A stretch of DNA of 64,000 nt, from the NCBI GenBank assembly GCA_030737835.1, contig CM060849.1, positions 9,384,268-9,448,267 of the forward strand, read 5' to 3'. A program made the translations under genes and the position numbers. The DNA is from Acorus gramineus. Its lineage: Eukaryota; Streptophyta; Magnoliopsida; Acorales; Acoraceae. The stretch's first letter is position 1; each line of letters opens with the position of its first letter. The notes below the pieces were generated by a model that saw only the letters and a list, made by a program, of their open reading frames with translations, searched no databases and had not been told where the DNA came from. Of the stretch, positions 47,629 through 57,719 are shown piece after piece.

Positions 47629-48572
47629 GTAATGTAAAATGGATTGTGCCTAACATGCATTTTCCTTTTAAGATATGCTTCACTCCATGTCGCTGAATCA
47701 TTTGTTCAATGTATGGACTTATTAATGTGGCATTTTTTCCTTCATAGGTTGTGAACAAATTAATGTTTCACCAACCCATATTTACCAATGAATAGCCTTT
47801 TGTGATTGGTAATTATAAACATGGATTATAATAATTCATTGATGCGCCTTTAATTAAATATGTAGAGGTATTTTTAATTCATTTATCCTTAAATTTGATT
47901 GTTTTTCGTAGCATGACCTAAATTATGTGATTTTTTTTTTATGTTTTGAAAAAGTGAGACCACTAGATACGCTTCTTTTATAAATGAAAATAATTATTGG
48001 GTTAGACTCACGAGTTTGCTGTCATAGATGTTGAGTTCATTTCTCCAATTTTATCTAACGTGGGTTTGTGAGTGATTTTGCGTATCCGATGTTTTTCTTA
48101 CTGAAAATCATTATAAAAAATTGTAGACACCATTCTAAGATTAATTTTGAAATACAAAAGAGGAAGCTTGGAATGAAAAGAAAAAAAATTAAAATTAAAA
48201 CAAGGAAACATTGACAACCATAAATCCAATAAAGATAAATTATGCAAGATTGCAAGCACACATTGCTCAAATTGACCATATAATCAAACAAAACTTAGAG
48301 ATGTCACAATCGGGGAAAACGTAACTATCCTTGACATCAATCAATGAAGTTGATCTCCAGTCACTCATGTCACGGGTAGGTATGACTACTAGACATCATC
48401 ACAAACTGAATATCTTATTCTATGCTATATCACAAACCTAGCTCACTGGAATTCAGGGAACCAAAATAAGGTTGATAAAAAAAACTACTTGATTTTAAAC
48501 TCTACTACATCAGGATAATCAGTTTAGACAACACACAAAAAGGAGATTTGATTCTTCTCCTTGGCTTGCTCT

Positions 48573-51500
48573 TCATTTAGAATCTCTCGGCGCGCTCGCT
48601 GCAACACAGAAAAATAAAAATAAAAAAGAAGAAAACTTTTGGCGACAGTCATTCATATGATCATTTTTTAAAATTATATATATACTTATTTTATTAAATA
48701 TGCATTTTTAAAAAATTAAAGTTTGTACTTAAATGAAATGAAAGCATACATATCTTTAGTGAAAACATATGTTATATATGAGGGAGAGTGGGGGTTAAAA
48801 GGGGACCACAGAAAAGACTATGTTTCAGTGACCAAACAAGAAAGCGAGGTTCCATTAGTCTCATGAATGGTGGTGTTCTTGATGATTAATGGAGTAAAAG
48901 TAGAATAAAGAAGTGAATTAGTATTCTACCAGGGAAAGGAGCACTGGTGTTCTTCATCAAATAGAGGCGCCTCACTGATGCGATGAACATCCTGCAAGTT
49001 TTTTTTTTAAGAATAAGTATTCCTCCACACAAACAGTGGTTAAAAATAAAAACAAGTGTAACAACTAGTTATGTATGATTAAAGCTGCGTTTGGATAACA
49101 TGTTTGAAATAAGAGTCAGCTTTTGAAATACTTTTCATATAGGGTTTTTTAGTTTTTAATCCATATAAACGTACCTATTTAGGAATCGATCTCTCACCTC
49201 TTCATGTTTTGATTTTAGTCCCCAGCTTTAAAGGATGTGTTCTTTTTTAGTCCCTCTCAGGGACTAAAAACAAAACCAAATAATTTAGGGATAGGACCCT
49301 CCCAGGGACTAAAAATGAACATATCTTTTAAATCTTATGACTAAAATCAAAATACGAAGAATTGAGGGATCTATCACAAAATCCTATGGTTTATGGAGAC
49401 TTAAAAATAAAAATCCCTTTCATATATTCCTGAAAAAATGATTTTTTATAAGGTTTGTTTAGTTTTTAGTCCATGTAAACATACCTATTTAGGGATCGAT
49501 CCCTCACTTCTTCATATTTTGGGAAGAATTGAAAGATCGATCACAAAATGCTATGGTTTATGAAGACTTAAAAATAAAAATCCCTTTTTTATAATTAAAA
49601 ATTGTTCTCATCTTCAAGAGTTTGATTAAATATAATTCCTACATAAGCATAATTTTCAAAAGTTGTCTCAATTAATCTATTCTAAACATCACCTTATACC
49701 AGATATTTTATTAAGTTTTAAACAATACCATCAGATTTCATTTACATTTTCAAATTAAAGATATGTACGTTAAAAACAAAAAAATATGAGACGAGAAATA
49801 AAACAAAAAATAGAGACAAGATGAAACAACTCAATAACCCAAACCATTATTATTATCCATGGATTCATTCTCTATGGAGATTAATAATACTAAAAAGTGG
49901 AGATTGAAACACTTACTCCCATGGAACATCACCCAAAAGCATTCGATCTTTTTCATTATCTTCATAGATGATTATATAATCAGCCGCATAGTCTATCTCA
50001 TCATCATTATCATCCGAGGCCAAGCAATCAACTGAAAGAAATATACATTTATACATATTATAATCATAATTTGATGATACAATATTCATAAACAATTTTA
50101 AAAACTTATATAATATAGTCAAGACAATAAAATATGCACAAAATAAAACAATTAAACACATATAACTTCTAGTTTAATCCTAATAATTAAATTCATAATA
50201 AATCAATTATGGTAGAGTAGCTAAAAAATAGAATCAGTTGAACAATTGATTCCAACCTGATAAGAAGTTCTGGAACATCTTGAAGAGGGCGTGGGAGAGG
50301 GATTCGTAGTTGTCGTGTGCCCCTAGGTTGATCTTTCGTCCAATGCCGTAGCCTTCCATGTTAACCTTCACATACATCGAAGACCGGTTCGAAGATCCGT
50401 CGTCCTTTCTCATGTCACCATCCTGCTCTGTCTCCTCCGTTGTCGGGGCGGCCTTCTCTTCCTTCTTTGGCTCCTCCATCTCCTTTGATTTTGTCGATAA
50501 TTGGAAGCTCACCCTTTGTCGCCGGAAAGCTCGGACCGGAGGCCACCCGACGACAGGGGTGGACCTGATAAAATGAGAGAAACAGGAGATCTAATGAAGA
50601 TATATACCAAGTGTGATACTACATGGGTTGGAGAATAATAGTGTGAGGGGGCAAGAATGGGGAGTATGGAAACCTGAATTTGGTTGGATGCCTTTTGGGG
50701 GTACTGTTTTGAGGGGCAATTTATAGGGGGAAGAGTGACTATAATTAGCATGCAAGATTCACATAATCTTTCATTTCTTTTGATTGACCCTTTATAGAAA
50801 TCAAGATGGCATATATCGCATAAAGAAATCTCTACTGTCATTCACAACATGTTGTCACGTAGACTGCAATCGAAATTGTTTTTATTGCTGAGGATTACAA
50901 AATCTCTAACATGTAGTGGGTCAGACCACTGACTTACTTTACTTGAAATTTTAATCCCAGCCCAATTATGCTTTTCATGGACCTGGCCCATGAAATTGGA
51001 AGGGCCAAATTTATGAATAAAATTTGGACAAGGAAAATGATAAGATAGTCATGAATTTTTTGGGAATTGTTCAAATACCCCTTGACCAACAGCCTAATTG
51101 TTTTACCCCTGGCCTTTTTTTATTTTTTATTTATCCCTGAAATCCAGTCCTATTTTTTTTGTGTCCTTCACCCATGCCACCTCACTATTTTATACCAAAA
51201 CTATTCCCACCCTCTTTTCTCACCAAAAACATTCTCCTCCTCCCAAAACATCATCTTTTCTCCCAAAATACTATCTTCCCTCCAAAACCACCATCTCTCC
51301 TCCCAAAACTTTCTCTCTCTCTTTCTCTTCCCAAATAACTCTCTTCCTAACGTTTTCTCTCTCCAACGACCCCTGCAACGTTTTATCTCTCTGGCGGTCT
51401 CTACGACATTCTCTCTTCACGACGACTCTCACAACCTTCTCTCTATTGTTCTCTCTCCAAAGCGAAACGGCAACCACAACCTCCCTCTCTCTCCAACTAT

Positions 51501-53965
51501 CTCTCCCCAACCTTCCCTCTCCATTAGAACTTCCGGCGACCCCCTCGACCTTCTGGATCCCCAGCAACCCCCGTGTTCTTCTCTCCTGCCCAGCGAAACC
51601 ACAACCCTCTCTCCTCGACACCCTCAATTACATATCTGTAAATTGGTATTACATTTTCTGTAATTAGTTATTACTTTTCTGTAAATTTATATATTCTTAG
51701 TTTAATTTCATAGATGATATTACATTTCTATTCTTTAAATAATAGTTTCTGTAATCGGTAGTTTTTGTAATTTCTATTATAGTTGGTATGTGAATGATAG
51801 ATGGTATTATATTTCTGTTATGTAAATGCTAGTTTATGTCATTGAACTTTACATTTCTAATTTCTGTTACAGCAGTTGTTTTATGAATTACATCATGTAA
51901 TTGTTTATAAAGTTATTGTAATTGGTCCTTCACATATCTGTAAAGTGATATTATATTACTGTAATTACATATTACATTTCTGTAAAATTTTATGTCCTTA
52001 ATTTTATTCCATTTGTGATTTTTGTAATTGTAATTTTAGGTGTTTGACTGATTGTTGAATATTTAAGACAACACGTTAATGTTCTTCGTTATGAAGTATG
52101 TGGAATGCCTAGTTCGAAGGCCTTTCAATGAGTTTCATTCACTTAAAACGACATGGAGATGATAAGGGGGAGGCAGCAGCTAATTTCATTAGGATTGGAA
52201 GACAACATTATAATTTAAACAATTGATGTATCTATTTTAATAACACTTTGGGAATGTACCTATTATCATTTTGTGTATTTTGAATGCATTTACATATGAT
52301 AAAGATTAGATGTATAGTTCATTAATCTATTGTAATGACACTGAGTATGTATTCATCTTTAACTATTTTGCGTTTAAACATTTTTATATACGTTGAATGC
52401 TCTCTGTAAGTAATCATTAAATATTTGTAACTATGTGTCTAGTTTATGTATGTATCACATTATATTTCTTTATTTCTGTAACTCTGTTTCTAAAATGTAC
52501 TTCAGGTATTATGAAAAGTTAGGGGCAAAAAAAATAGGAACAACACTGCAGGGGTAAAAAAAAATTAAAAAAAATCAAGGGACAAAAAAAAATTGGGTTA
52601 TTAGTCCAAGGGTATTTGAGCAATTCCTCCTTTGTTTTTTTTAAAGGTATATATTTCAATAAAAATGTATTTTCATATAAACAAAGACTATGTTCTAATT
52701 AATTGTAGAAATTAATTTATATAAAAAGTAAAAAATTATGTTTTTCCATCTACGAAGCATATACCTCATTGCATGTATGCACTACATGCAGGACTGTAAA
52801 TAAATTACGTATAATAATGTTCATAAAATTTTAATAACTAGAAAGATCAACCCCATGCCCTTTTGTGATTTCCGTTTCTCATAATTTAATCATATGATTA
52901 CATAAAAAGAATGTCTGGAATCTCTGATTGGCCTAACATGTCTTAACTCTCACCCAATAATAGTTATTTATTTATTTACTTATTTTGAAACTGGGATGTA
53001 TAAGAGGAGACTACAGGTGTATTGTACAAGCAATTTCCATATGATCATCACAATATGCATTTGAAGATTGTGCATCTTCAAATAACAAATTATTGATGTC
53101 TATTAATTGATAGAGATAATTCTAATTTCTTGACATTTTATCATTCTCATTTTTCTCTTTTTTCCCTACTCTAAATCCTTGATTTACTAGTACTTATTTC
53201 TACAGTCCTTTTAAACAACCCTCAAAAATAGTCCTTTTAAACAACCCTCAAAAATATTCTTTTAATAACAAATGAAAACCAGAAATCCTGACCATCCCAT
53301 CAATTTCATCTGCTAATATATAAAAACATGTACTCTAAATAACTAGAAAAATGTGTCCCTCATTTAATTTTACAGTTTCAAATGTAGTCCACCTATGTTT
53401 TCATTTTACTAAATCTCATGTACCTCATCTAATGATAATGATGTATATATTTTTATAAAAAAATTTATTAAATTAAATAATATCATTTATAGAAATGTGA
53501 AAAAATTTCAACAAGATATATACATCATTACAATGAATGGATAGGACTAACGAAGTACATGTAAAAATGATTGAGCTAGTGTAACACCGCTGAAATAACT
53601 AATATATATAAATTTTTAAATTTTTGGATATAGATTGTGTACCTTGAGAGTGCATCATGTGCTTGCTCCAAAACAGCCGTCTCTTGCCTAGCAGCCAAGC
53701 TCCATGGGTGTACAAAGCCACTCCCTGCAGTCTCCTCTAAGAACCACCTTTTTGCTCCGGCGCCGCCCCCGGAGGTACCTGACATAAGGCCAGCCTTTGC
53801 AGGGTGGAGCCTCTCACCACCACCACCACCAGAGTCTTCAAGTCCACTTGGAGAGAAGCCAAGCCTTAGTTCAAGATGGTTTTGAAAATTAGTGGTGGTT
53901 TTCATCTCTCCTCCTCCTCCACCACCACCTTGTTTTTGTGCTGTTTCACTAAGTAGGCTTTTCAT
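48573..53965 (-). CDS. Aux/IAA auxin-responsive repressor, 5 exons
   Basis: This is a nuclear repressor that binds ARF factors and is degraded through TIR1/AFB with auxin. The exons on the minus strand are 53643-53965, 50257-50564, 49917-50031, 48930-48991 and 48573-48598. All have GT/AG borders and matching phases (834 bases, 277 residues). The ATG at 53965 is the first in frame. Domain I is the EAR motif LELRLG (residues 31-36) after a Gly-rich N-terminus. GFVHPWSLAARQ follows, then degron VVGWPPVRAFRR (112-123) encoded across the exon 1/2 border region. The PB1 domain runs from YVKVNMEG with the conserved lysine 174 to the acidic YEDNEKD and GDVPWEMF (about 172-265). Intron 1 is 3078 bp and carries a transposon; intron 3 carries two MITEs. 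The last short exon (tail APRDSK) is the least certain; read-through of exon 4 would give a different 13-residue tail. Which IAA paralogue it is cannot be told. Confidence 0.9.
49142..49417. mobile_element. MULE-type foldback MITE, family 1, in Aux/IAA intron 3
   Basis: The ends GGGTTTTTTAGTTTTTAATCC and, read inward from the right, GGGATTTTTATTTTTAAGTC open a hairpin with the family's GTCCC...GGGAC core. A perfect 9-bp duplication, tttcatata, lies at 49133-49141 and 49418-49426. It does not code. Confidence 0.82.
49451..49584. mobile_element. Short internal-deletion MITE, family 1
   Basis: Only 134 bp long, it keeps the two ends of the family (TTAGTTTTTAGTCC; GACTTAAAAATAAAAATCCC) and the GATCGATCCCTC phrase but lacks the central hairpin. 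It is flanked by a 9-bp repeat, ttttttata (49442-49450 and 49585-49593). It lies in the same intron, just downstream in coordinate of the longer sibling. Confidence 0.65.
51063..52627. mobile_element. Non-autonomous TIR element in Aux/IAA intron 1
   Basis: The left end GGAATTGTTCAAATACCCC and, inward from the right, GGAATTGCTCAAATACCC mirror each other; looser similarity (TAATTGTTTTACCCC against the A-rich right arm) continues for about 80 bp. The left third is a CT-rich block (51180-51620) with CCCAAAA/CTCTCC phrases. The middle has recurring TTTCTGTAATT words. No target duplication was resolved and no transposase is present. The frames at 51067-51667 and 51271-51627 are products of the CT-rich composition. 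Confidence 0.55.
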
Positions 53966-53985
53966 GGTACTACTCTTCTGTTCTT

Positions 53986-54028
53986 CTTCTTTTTTTTTTT
54001 TTTTTTTTTTTTTGGGGGGGGGGGGGGG
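53986..54028. repeat. T-run / G-run low-complexity tract in the Aux/IAA leader
   Basis: A T-rich run is followed by a pure G run directly upstream of the Aux/IAA ATG; on the transcribed strand it reads C-run then A-run. Frames that translate it to Pro and Lys runs upstream of Met are not believable coding sequence, which supports the ATG at 53965. Similar T/G junctions at 21211-21240 and the C-run at 62301-62350 may partly be assembly-sensitive. Confidence 0.7.
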
Positions 54029-54263
54029 GTGTGGGGGAAGAGAGTTGTGCTTTGTGTAGAGAGGTTTGTGAGGTTTTAAGTGGAGTTTTTGGAGGTGTAA
54101 GTTGGGTGACGAAAGGAGGAAAGCTTTTGTGAGGACTGTGGCCACTAAAGGAGTGTGTCATGTGGGTCTTGTTGATAACACTTAAAACACTTTTTGAAGG
54201 CTTGCTTTGGATTATCCCTTGTTTTTATTTTTTATTTTTTGTATGTGAGTCAATGGTAGTGCA

Positions 54264-54269
54264 TATATA
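54264..54269 (-). promoter_or_regulatory. Candidate TATA box of the Aux/IAA gene
   Basis: TATATA lies about 300 bases upstream of the ATG. It would give a leader of roughly 270 bases including the C/A tract. No TGTCTC auxin element was noticed in the nearby upstream sequence. Confidence 0.3.
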
Positions 54270-54380
54270 GACAAGAAAATTAACAAATAAAACATGAATA
54301 ATCTTTAAAACCTAACAACTTCCTAATAAAAATAACTAAAAATACAACTAAACAAAAAATGATATTTTTATCTGTACTGG

Positions 54381-55195
54381 CAGAGACGGCTCCACTTGTG
54401 TGATTATGGGGTCAATTTTTTTTTTTTTCTCAAAAAAAATAGCATCCAAATTTTGACAAAAATTAAAAATTACCCCTATAAAAACCCAAAAAAATTAAAC
54501 ATTACTCCCTACATAAATCTAAAAAAAAAATTTGACAGGCTGGGTGAGTGGGTGACACATGGACACATATTTGTGGTGGTCTGGTGGGTTCCATCAAATT
54601 AATTGTTTTAAACAAACCTCTTCCTACTATGCTTCAAATTTGAGTTTCATTTATTTTTCCTTTTTTTATCATTAATTTCTTTTTATCATTTTTGTATGTT
54701 AATATAAAAAAATTTCATAATTACGTAATCGTGTATGAATAATGAACAAAATCCTTAACATTACATCCTTTTTCTTTCACCTGTCTGGCTTCACCCATCT
54801 GTTTGGACATGGATTTAGTTTGGCTCTTTAGTTGATGAATTGTTTAATTTTTTAATGTATTTATGTTTATTGTAAAAAATTTATTTTACAGATTTTGTCA
54901 TTTGTACAATGAATAAGTTTTTAAAGATAGAATCAGCTATAAAACAAGATTTTTCTCCTACAGAAGAAAATTGTGGTACTCAACAAAATCACGTTAAGGA
55001 CAATTATAAAAATTTCTATATTGGAAATCATTGATCTCCTTTCTTTGATGTTTTTTTTTTAATGTCGGTTGTTCTTTTTTCAAAGGAAATTATATATATA
55101 TATATAAATATATAATAAGTTTAGATTTTTTAAAATTTTTGTGGAATTAATTTTTTAAATGACCCTATTTATAAAAATTTCTGGAGCTGCCACTG
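54381..55195. mobile_element. hAT element remnant with transposase N-terminus
   Basis: The ends CAGAGACGGCTCCAC and, inward from the right, CAGTGGCAGCTCCAG are inverted, followed by GGGGTCA / AGGGTCA. The flanks tgtactgg (54373-54380) and tgtactag (55196-55203) are an 8-bp duplication with one difference, fitting hAT. Inside, the plus-strand frame at 54909-55034 begins MNKFLKIES, like the start of ZMYM1-type hAT transposases. Most of the transposase is absent. Confidence 0.75.
54909..55034 (+). pseudogene. N-terminal piece of a hAT (ZMYM1-like) transposase
   Basis: This 41-residue frame starts MNKFLKIESAIKQDFSPTEE and ends at a TGA. The M(D/N)KFLK start followed by a polar, low-complexity stretch is usual for plant hAT transposases of the zinc-finger-MYM-type-1-like group. 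The zinc finger, RNase-H-like and dimerisation regions are missing, so the element cannot move itself. Confidence 0.5.
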
Positions 55196-55203
55196 TGTAC
55201 TAG

Positions 55204-56920
55204 AATAATTATCTATCATGAAATAATTTATCTCACTATCCAAATGGAAAGTAGAATTCTAGGATAACATTACAACAAAATTTTGTGAATAAAATCATAA
55301 TATATTTATCAATCCATTAATATTCTTTTTTATCATTCTCATTAATTATAACATGTGAAAGAATCAATACAACATGCAAGACAAAAAAAATTATTAGGGC
55401 ATATAAACATGCAATACTACATAATAATTAATCTATTAACCTCCTAATCCAGTCGAAAAAGAAATCTCGAACAAAATGTTAACATGAATTTAATACACTG
55501 AAAGACAACATGAAACTCTAATCATACATAGGGAACACATCAATAAAAAGTTTGTTTTTTTCTTACTTTGCACTTTATTAAAGATAAGAAGAAAATAAAT
55601 ATTCACACATTACCTATCAGTGTAAAGTGAATAAGCATCTTGTATGTGAAAATCATTCCACTTGAAACTATAGGTAGCTAGGTTTGTACTAATATTAATA
55701 TTTAATAAACTCAATGGGGGCATCTGATCCTTCATATTTGGATATGATAGATCAACTATTTAGGCTACAAGAAGTGGAAGAATGAATCAGCTGTTCAAAA
55801 AAAATTAATATTTCCATTTAAAATCAAGGAATAGGTTATGCTCGATTGTTTACTCATTAGTTCTAAATCCAAGTAACCTTTTTTTAAAAAATTTAATAAA
55901 AACATAAAATGAAATGAAAAGTGCTTGATAAGAAATTGATGAGACTCTTGTAAAGAAAGATAACTTTCACCGATTCTGTGTGGTGCTCTTTATCACATAA
56001 AAAAAATTATCTGAATTGATTTTATGCCCTTTTTTATTTTTAGTTCTAAATTTTATTCACATTCAAAGCGGACAATATATTACTATATGAGAATTGGAGT
56101 TACATAATAATATTATTTTCACAAAGCAAAAAATTAATATTTTTATAGTATGTAAAAAAAAAAATTATGGTGTAAGATTTCACGTTTCTACAATATAAAT
56201 GAAAAGAGAAAGTTAATTTGGATAGTTTAATAAATAAATAATAATAATTCTAAGGATATAGAAATAAATTAAAACAAAAATCAAGATCAAAATTTTCACA
56301 AAAAAAAGAAAGAAAAAAAATCCGAATAATATTTGAATTAATCCAGGGCTGAAATTTTTGAACAGTCTTAAGATTTATCTTGAAATATTTCTATATAATC
56401 CAAAAAAGAGATACCATATGTTATGTATGAACATTGTTACATGTAGTATTTATTTACAGCCACACGTTCAGTCTCATTTCATTAACAAAGGATATACTTG
56501 CATGTGATTTTTATTTGATTTTTGTTTAAAGACTGCACAGGGGGGCTGTCCCTAACTTCATCAATTATTTATTGGACCCAATGTTGTATGCCTATAATTG
56601 CATTTCATAGTGCCCAAATAATGATGAGGAGACAGGATGCAATGGAATCTAATTAGATGCAAAAATTGGGGGGAATCACAATCATGATACAATTTTAGTT
56701 GCAAGACTTTATACCTTTTGAGAAAATGAGGTTGGTGCTTTTGGTTGATATTATTGTCTCTGTAATGAGCAGCATTTTCAAATTCCACTTGTATTATTAT
56801 TTATTATTAATAATGAGGACCTTATTATTCCCAAAAATAAATAAATAAATAATGAGGACCTTATGGTGTTGGGTTTTGACACGTGGATGCACCATAATTT
56901 TATTGAAGTTTTTTTTTTAA
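55204..56920. other. AT-rich intergenic stretch, no gene seen
   Basis: There is no exon-like sequence. Two short minus-strand frames (56561-56788, 56778-56960) show no domain. Confidence 0.5.
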
Positions 56921-56924
56921 GAAA

Positions 56925-57250
56925 AAATCCAAATAACCCCCTAAACTGTTTGAAATCCATACAACGCCTTGAATTTTTCTAAAATCCAAATAACCCTTTG
57001 AAAACACTTATATAAATATAAATAGCTCCGTGGGTTACATTTTCGTCGACAGATTAGGATTATTCTGTTAATATTTTGTATGGTTAACCCTGATTGAAAA
57101 CATAGAAAACCAAACACTCTCTACTATATGTTAAAAATGCAAAAAATATTTTATAAATGACAATTTTACCCCATCAAATAGGGTTTCATAATCTATCAAG
57201 AAGGGTAAAATCATCATGTACAGAAGATTGTTCGCATTTTTTTAACAAAT
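56925..57250. mobile_element. Partial foldback element, relative of 12830-13310
   Basis: It shares AACCCCCT, 'aaatccaaataaccctttgaaaacac', 'gacaattttacccca' and 'ggtaaaatcat' phrases with the hairpin at 12830-13310. Its right arm breaks off near 57260 and is followed by unrelated retroposon-like sequence. Confidence 0.45.
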
Positions 57251-57254
57251 TGTA

Positions 57255-57715
57255 TAGAAGAGGGCATGATCTCTCTTACTTTAGCTCGCTAGGGCATCTG
57301 GTGATCCGACTTCTCCACCATTGCCATAAGAGATGTCGACTTGGGTTCGTATACATGCCAATATCACAATCGAACACATCAATGAATGTATTATCCCTCT
57401 TACTTTAACTCACCGGACCTACGGGCGAGCCCACTTCACCTTAATAGTCATAATGGTTGCCGATCTGGGCTGGTCATCAACCCCCCATTTGTTATCCTCA
57501 CTCATTTTATATCAGTGTTAAGAGGACATGCTATCAATTATTTTTTTATACACAATCTGCGTGCAATCTTGGGTTTGAGTCTTGGCACTGACTTATCCAC
57601 TCGTTTGTTGGTGATTATTCGAAAGAATTTTTCATAGAACCGGGACAAATAGATGGAGGTAGCCTTCCTAACTTGACAATAAGATCAGCTACGAGGTCCC
57701 TCCGATATAAAAAAA
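57255..57715 (+). repeat. Retroposon-like (SINE/LINE 3' end) repeat
   Basis: It contains a box-B-like GGGTTTGAGTC near 57570 and the tail phrases ATAGAACCGGGACAAATAG, AGGTAGCCTTCCTAACTTG and CCCTCCGATAT followed by an A run. The tail matches 32025-32140. Two related phrases (CTCTTACTTTAGCTCGC and CTCTTACTTTAACTCACC) suggest an internal duplication. A tRNA-derived SINE is possible, but box A was not found. Confidence 0.4.
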
Positions 57716-57719
57716 AAAA

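Noticed and set aside
50477-50512. A shorter Aux/IAA model starting at 50479 as a degron-less gene
   Set aside because: Extending the frame upstream reveals VVGWPPVRAFRR and an acceptor at 50565 whose phase fits the EAR exon at 53643, so the gene is canonical.
51067-51667. Overlapping Ser/Pro/Leu-rich frames of about 190-198 codons
   Set aside because: They lie in a CT-rich block inside an intron-borne transposon. Frames overlap in three registers, which shows compositional bias rather than coding.
53966-54145. Upstream extension of the Aux/IAA first exon through Pro and Lys runs
   Set aside because: It has no ATG and passes through a C-run/A-run tract. The first in-frame ATG at 53965 gives a normal Aux/IAA N-terminus.
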